The notes beneath the pieces are model-generated. The model was not told the origin of the DNA, ran no database searches, and worked only from the letters and a program-made list of their open reading frames with translations. Positions 62,020-64,000 of a stretch of 64,000 bases of DNA are shown in pieces (positions within the stretch are counted from its first letter, which is position 1; each line of letters opens with the position of its first letter). The position numbers and the translations under genes are program-made. Source of the stretch: Elusimicrobia bacterium RIFOXYA12_FULL_51_18 (GTDB lineage: Bacteria; Elusimicrobiota; Elusimicrobia; Elusimicrobiales; UBA9959); contig MGVA01000061.1 of NCBI GenBank assembly GCA_001800245.1, positions 1 through 64,000 of the forward strand. Reading direction: 5' to 3'.

Positions 62020-63785
62020 ACCTGGTCCCAATTGATTGGATAGTAATTGTAGGATATCTGGCATTCTGTCTGTGGGTCGGCTATCGGTTCTCCAATAGGG
62101 CATCCAAGGACATGGAATCCTATTTCCTTTCCGGCCGCGACCTTCCCTGGTGGATACTCGGCACCTCCATGGTGGCCACCACATTCGCTTCGGACACCCC
62201 GCTCGCCATTACGGAATTTATAAGAGACGGAGGCATATGGAAGAATTGGTTCTGGTGGTCTCTGGCTATGGGGTCGGGACTTTCCATTTTTCTGTTCGCG
62301 CCGTTATGGCGGAGAGTGGGGGTGCTTACCGATAATGAATTGATCGAAGTACGATATGAAGGCAAATCAGCCGCGTTCCTGCGCTGTTTTAAGGCCCTTT
62401 ACTTTTCCATACTTTATAATGTGATAGTGATGGGTTGGGTTATAAAAGGAATGGTAACTGTGATCTCAATTACGCTAGGGGTGCCTGAGATTCCGACCAT
62501 CATAGTGTGCCTTATTGTCACCCTTTTTTATACGATCACATCGGGACTATGGGGTGTTGTGATCACCGATGTTTTACAGTTCGGCGTAGCGATGGCGGGT
62601 TCCATCTTTATGGCTGTTTTCGCGGTGTCGTCGCTTGGCGGCATGTCCGCGCTTTTGGGCAAGCTCTCTCAAATGCCGGGATTCCATCCGGGAACATTGA
62701 GTTTTCTGCCCCCCGTAGATTTAAGTTCCATAAAGACGCCTTTCTCAACGGTGATGATCTATGCCTTGGTTATATGGTGGTCCAGCAACGGCTCGGATGG
62801 TGGAGGCTATATAATCCAAAGGATGATGGCCGCGAAAAATGAAAAACATGCCACAGTCGGTACTCTTTGGTTTGCCGTATGGCATTACGCTTTGCGGGTA
62901 TGGCCGTGGATCGTGGTCGGTATGGTTTCCATGGTAATGTTCCCCGATCTTTCGGCTCATGAATTCAAGGATAAGGCCGGATATCCAATGGTGATGCGGG
63001 CTGTTCTTCCCGCGGGACTTATGGGCATTATGGTGGCCTATTTCCTTGGCGCATTCATGTCAACAATAGACACTCACACGAACTGGGGGGCTTCGTACAT
63101 TATAAATGATATCTATAAACGGTTTATCAAGCCGCAAGCCTCTGACAGCCATTACGTATTAGTGTCCCGGATTGCAAGCGTTAGTATTATGGCCATTGCC
63201 GGGTACGTGGCATTTACATGGATAGATTCCATTTCGGAAACCTGGCAGTTTGTGTATCTTATGGGGTCCGGAATCGGTTTGGTGCTTATTTCCCGCTGGT
63301 TCTGGTGGCGCGTGAACGCTTACTCGGAGATAGCGGCTCTGACATCCTCCCTTCTTTTGACAGTGGGTTGGGTTGTTCTGGCGAAGCTGCTGCCGGATGT
63401 TCAATTCCTTGGCTATCCGCTTGGTCTGGTGCCGTTGCATGTGAAGGTTCTCGTAGTGGTTCCGGCTTCAATAATAGTATGGCTTACGGTGACCTTTATT
63501 ACCAAGCCGGTGTCAAAAGAAAAATTGGCGATTTTCTACGAGAGGGCCCGTCCAGGAGGTTGGTGGAGCCCTGTGATCGGAGATAAACATTACGATGGCG
63601 AGGTCCTCTGCTTTAATTTCTTCGTGAAGTGGCTGGCGGCCCTTTTTATCATATTCGGGATATTATTCGGGCTCGGGCATATGATCTTTTTGCGATGGGC
63701 ATGGGGATTTGGACTTCTGGCATTGGCGGCAGCCGGATGCTGGATACTTTACAAACTTGATATTTTGAACCTTGAAGACGCTTAG
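62016..63785 (+). CDS. sodium:solute symporter (SSS family)
   Basis: A 589-residue inner-membrane transporter with about 13-14 TM helices and the LeuT-fold SSS pattern: YFLSGRDLPWWILGTSMVAT in TM2, and the Na-binding region FMSTIDTHTNWGASYIIND. Linked Gfo/Idh enzymes point to a sugar, sugar acid or inositol as substrate. The extended C-terminus includes two extra TM helices, seen in some SSS transporters of Planctomycetes and Verrucomicrobia clusters. Overlaps the previous gene by 4 bp. Confidence 0.9.
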   Translation: MNLVPIDWIVIVGYLAFCLWVGYRFSNRASKDMESYFLSGRDLPWWILGTSMVATTFASDTPLAITEFIRDGGIWKNWFWWSLAMGSGLSIFLFAPLWRRVGVLTDNELIEVRYEGKSAAFLRCFKALYFSILYNVIVMGWVIKGMVTVISITLGVPEIPTIIVCLIVTLFYTITSGLWGVVITDVLQFGVAMAGSIFMAVFAVSSLGGMSALLGKLSQMPGFHPGTLSFLPPVDLSSIKTPFSTVMIYALVIWWSSNGSDGGGYIIQRMMAAKNEKHATVGTLWFAVWHYALRVWPWIVVGMVSMVMFPDLSAHEFKDKAGYPMVMRAVLPAGLMGIMVAYFLGAFMSTIDTHTNWGASYIINDIYKRFIKPQASDSHYVLVSRIASVSIMAIAGYVAFTWIDSISETWQFVYLMGSGIGLVLISRWFWWRVNAYSEIAALTSSLLLTVGWVVLAKLLPDVQFLGYPLGLVPLHVKVLVVVPASIIVWLTVTFITKPVSKEKLAIFYERARPGGWWSPVIGDKHYDGEVLCFNFFVKWLAALFIIFGILFGLGHMIFLRWAWGFGLLALAAAGCWILYKLDILNLEDA

Positions 63786-63867
63786 GGGTATTTTCCGCGT
63801 TAAATGTTCCCTGGGTTGATATGCCGGTTGAGTCTCGGTCGTGTGTTTTTTTGAAATAGGAGCCAAA

Positions 63868-64000
63868 ATGCTTAAAGTGGGTATGATAGGCGCGGGATGC
63901 ATAGGAAGCCTGCACAGCGCTAACTGGCAGGCTGTTAAAGGCGTCAAACTTGCAACCATAGCGGACATCAATTCCGATAAAGCAAGAACCCTGGCAGGAA
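63868..64000 (+). CDS. Gfo/Idh/MocA-family oxidoreductase 3, truncated by the window edge
   Basis: Only the first 44 codons are present, starting after an AGGAGCC. They read MLKVGMIGAGCIGSLHSANW and are closely related to the start of the gene at 60044 (GLIGAGFIGNLHANDWQAV), so the two are paralogues in the same cluster. Confidence 0.85.
   Translation, partial: MLKVGMIGAGCIGSLHSANWQAVKGVKLATIADINSDKARTLAG

Noticed and set aside
1-64000. CRISPR arrays, insertion-sequence transposases, rRNA and tRNA genes
   Set aside because: No regularly spaced repeats with spacers, no transposase motifs, and no rRNA or tRNA signatures were seen on either strand. The direct and inverted repeats found lack array structure.

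Overview
The window reads as one chromosomal segment of a Gram-negative-type (two-membrane) bacterium. The envelope evidence is a MacA-MacB-TolC efflux set, several lipoproteins, a DsbD-type thiol relay, a protein that looks like an outer-membrane barrel, and many Sec signal peptides. Coding is dense, moderately GC-rich, with heavy use of ATA for isoleucine. A HrcA-GrpE-DnaK-DnaJ heat-shock block behind a degenerate CIRCE operator, a ComM-DprA-TopA block, and a hypervariable-looking FGE-sulfatase-fold protein would suit Elusimicrobiota or a nearby phylum. That placement is inference from gene content; no rRNA or tRNA gene was seen.

Layout. 1-1.8 kb: an FGE-sulfatase/C-type-lectin-fold protein with a diversity-generating-retroelement (DGR)-like variable C-terminus, transcribed from a promoter whose spacer is a run of 12 G; a hairpin and a short HRDC-accessory-like remnant follow, but no reverse transcriptase is visible. 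1.8-11 kb: a five-gene oligopeptide ABC transporter operon (SBP, two permeases, two ATPases) between two opposite-strand secreted proteins that share an apparently undescribed repeat domain. 11.2-15.5 kb: IspH fused to a membrane domain, a small membrane protein, and uvrB. 15.5-19.3 kb: hairpin-rich direct repeats, a GH84-type glycosidase, a TPR-like protein and an SDR. 19.5-25.4 kb: hrcA-grpE-dnaK-dnaJ-rsmE. 25.4-26.6 kb: an AT-richer TylF-like methyltransferase between about 120-bp inverted repeats. 26.6-28 kb: mtaB.

28.1-33.9 kb: a tight three-gene operon encoding an acidic repeat protein, a DnaA-like AAA+ ATPase without the DnaA DNA-binding domain, and a membrane-anchored GAF-histidine kinase. 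This is the best candidate for an undescribed system. 33.9-36.9 kb: an LPP20-like / DUF799 (GNA1162)-like / CsgG lipoprotein trio. 37-43.3 kb: comM, a LysM protein, dprA and topA. 43.4-48.3 kb: secreted alpha-amylase, a small secreted protein, a Xer recombinase and a D,D-carboxypeptidase (S13). 48.3-52.8 kb: a large cruciform-type repeat, a barrel-like protein, a DsbD/ScsB protein and a thioredoxin fused to a TIGR03435-like domain. 53-55.5 kb: an unusually long GlmS. 55.6-59.8 kb: tolC-macA-macB on the minus strand. 60-64 kb: Gfo/Idh/MocA dehydrogenases with a sodium:solute symporter, running off the right edge.

Themes. Long homopolymeric G tracts (9-12 nt) sit on the + strand in non-coding positions, two of them directly upstream of genes, suggesting slipped-strand (phase) variation. 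At least two families of dispersed palindromic intergenic repeats occur. Several proteins have unusual architectures (IspH plus membrane domain, enlarged GlmS, thioredoxin plus TIGR03435-like, DnaA-like plus acidic scaffold).
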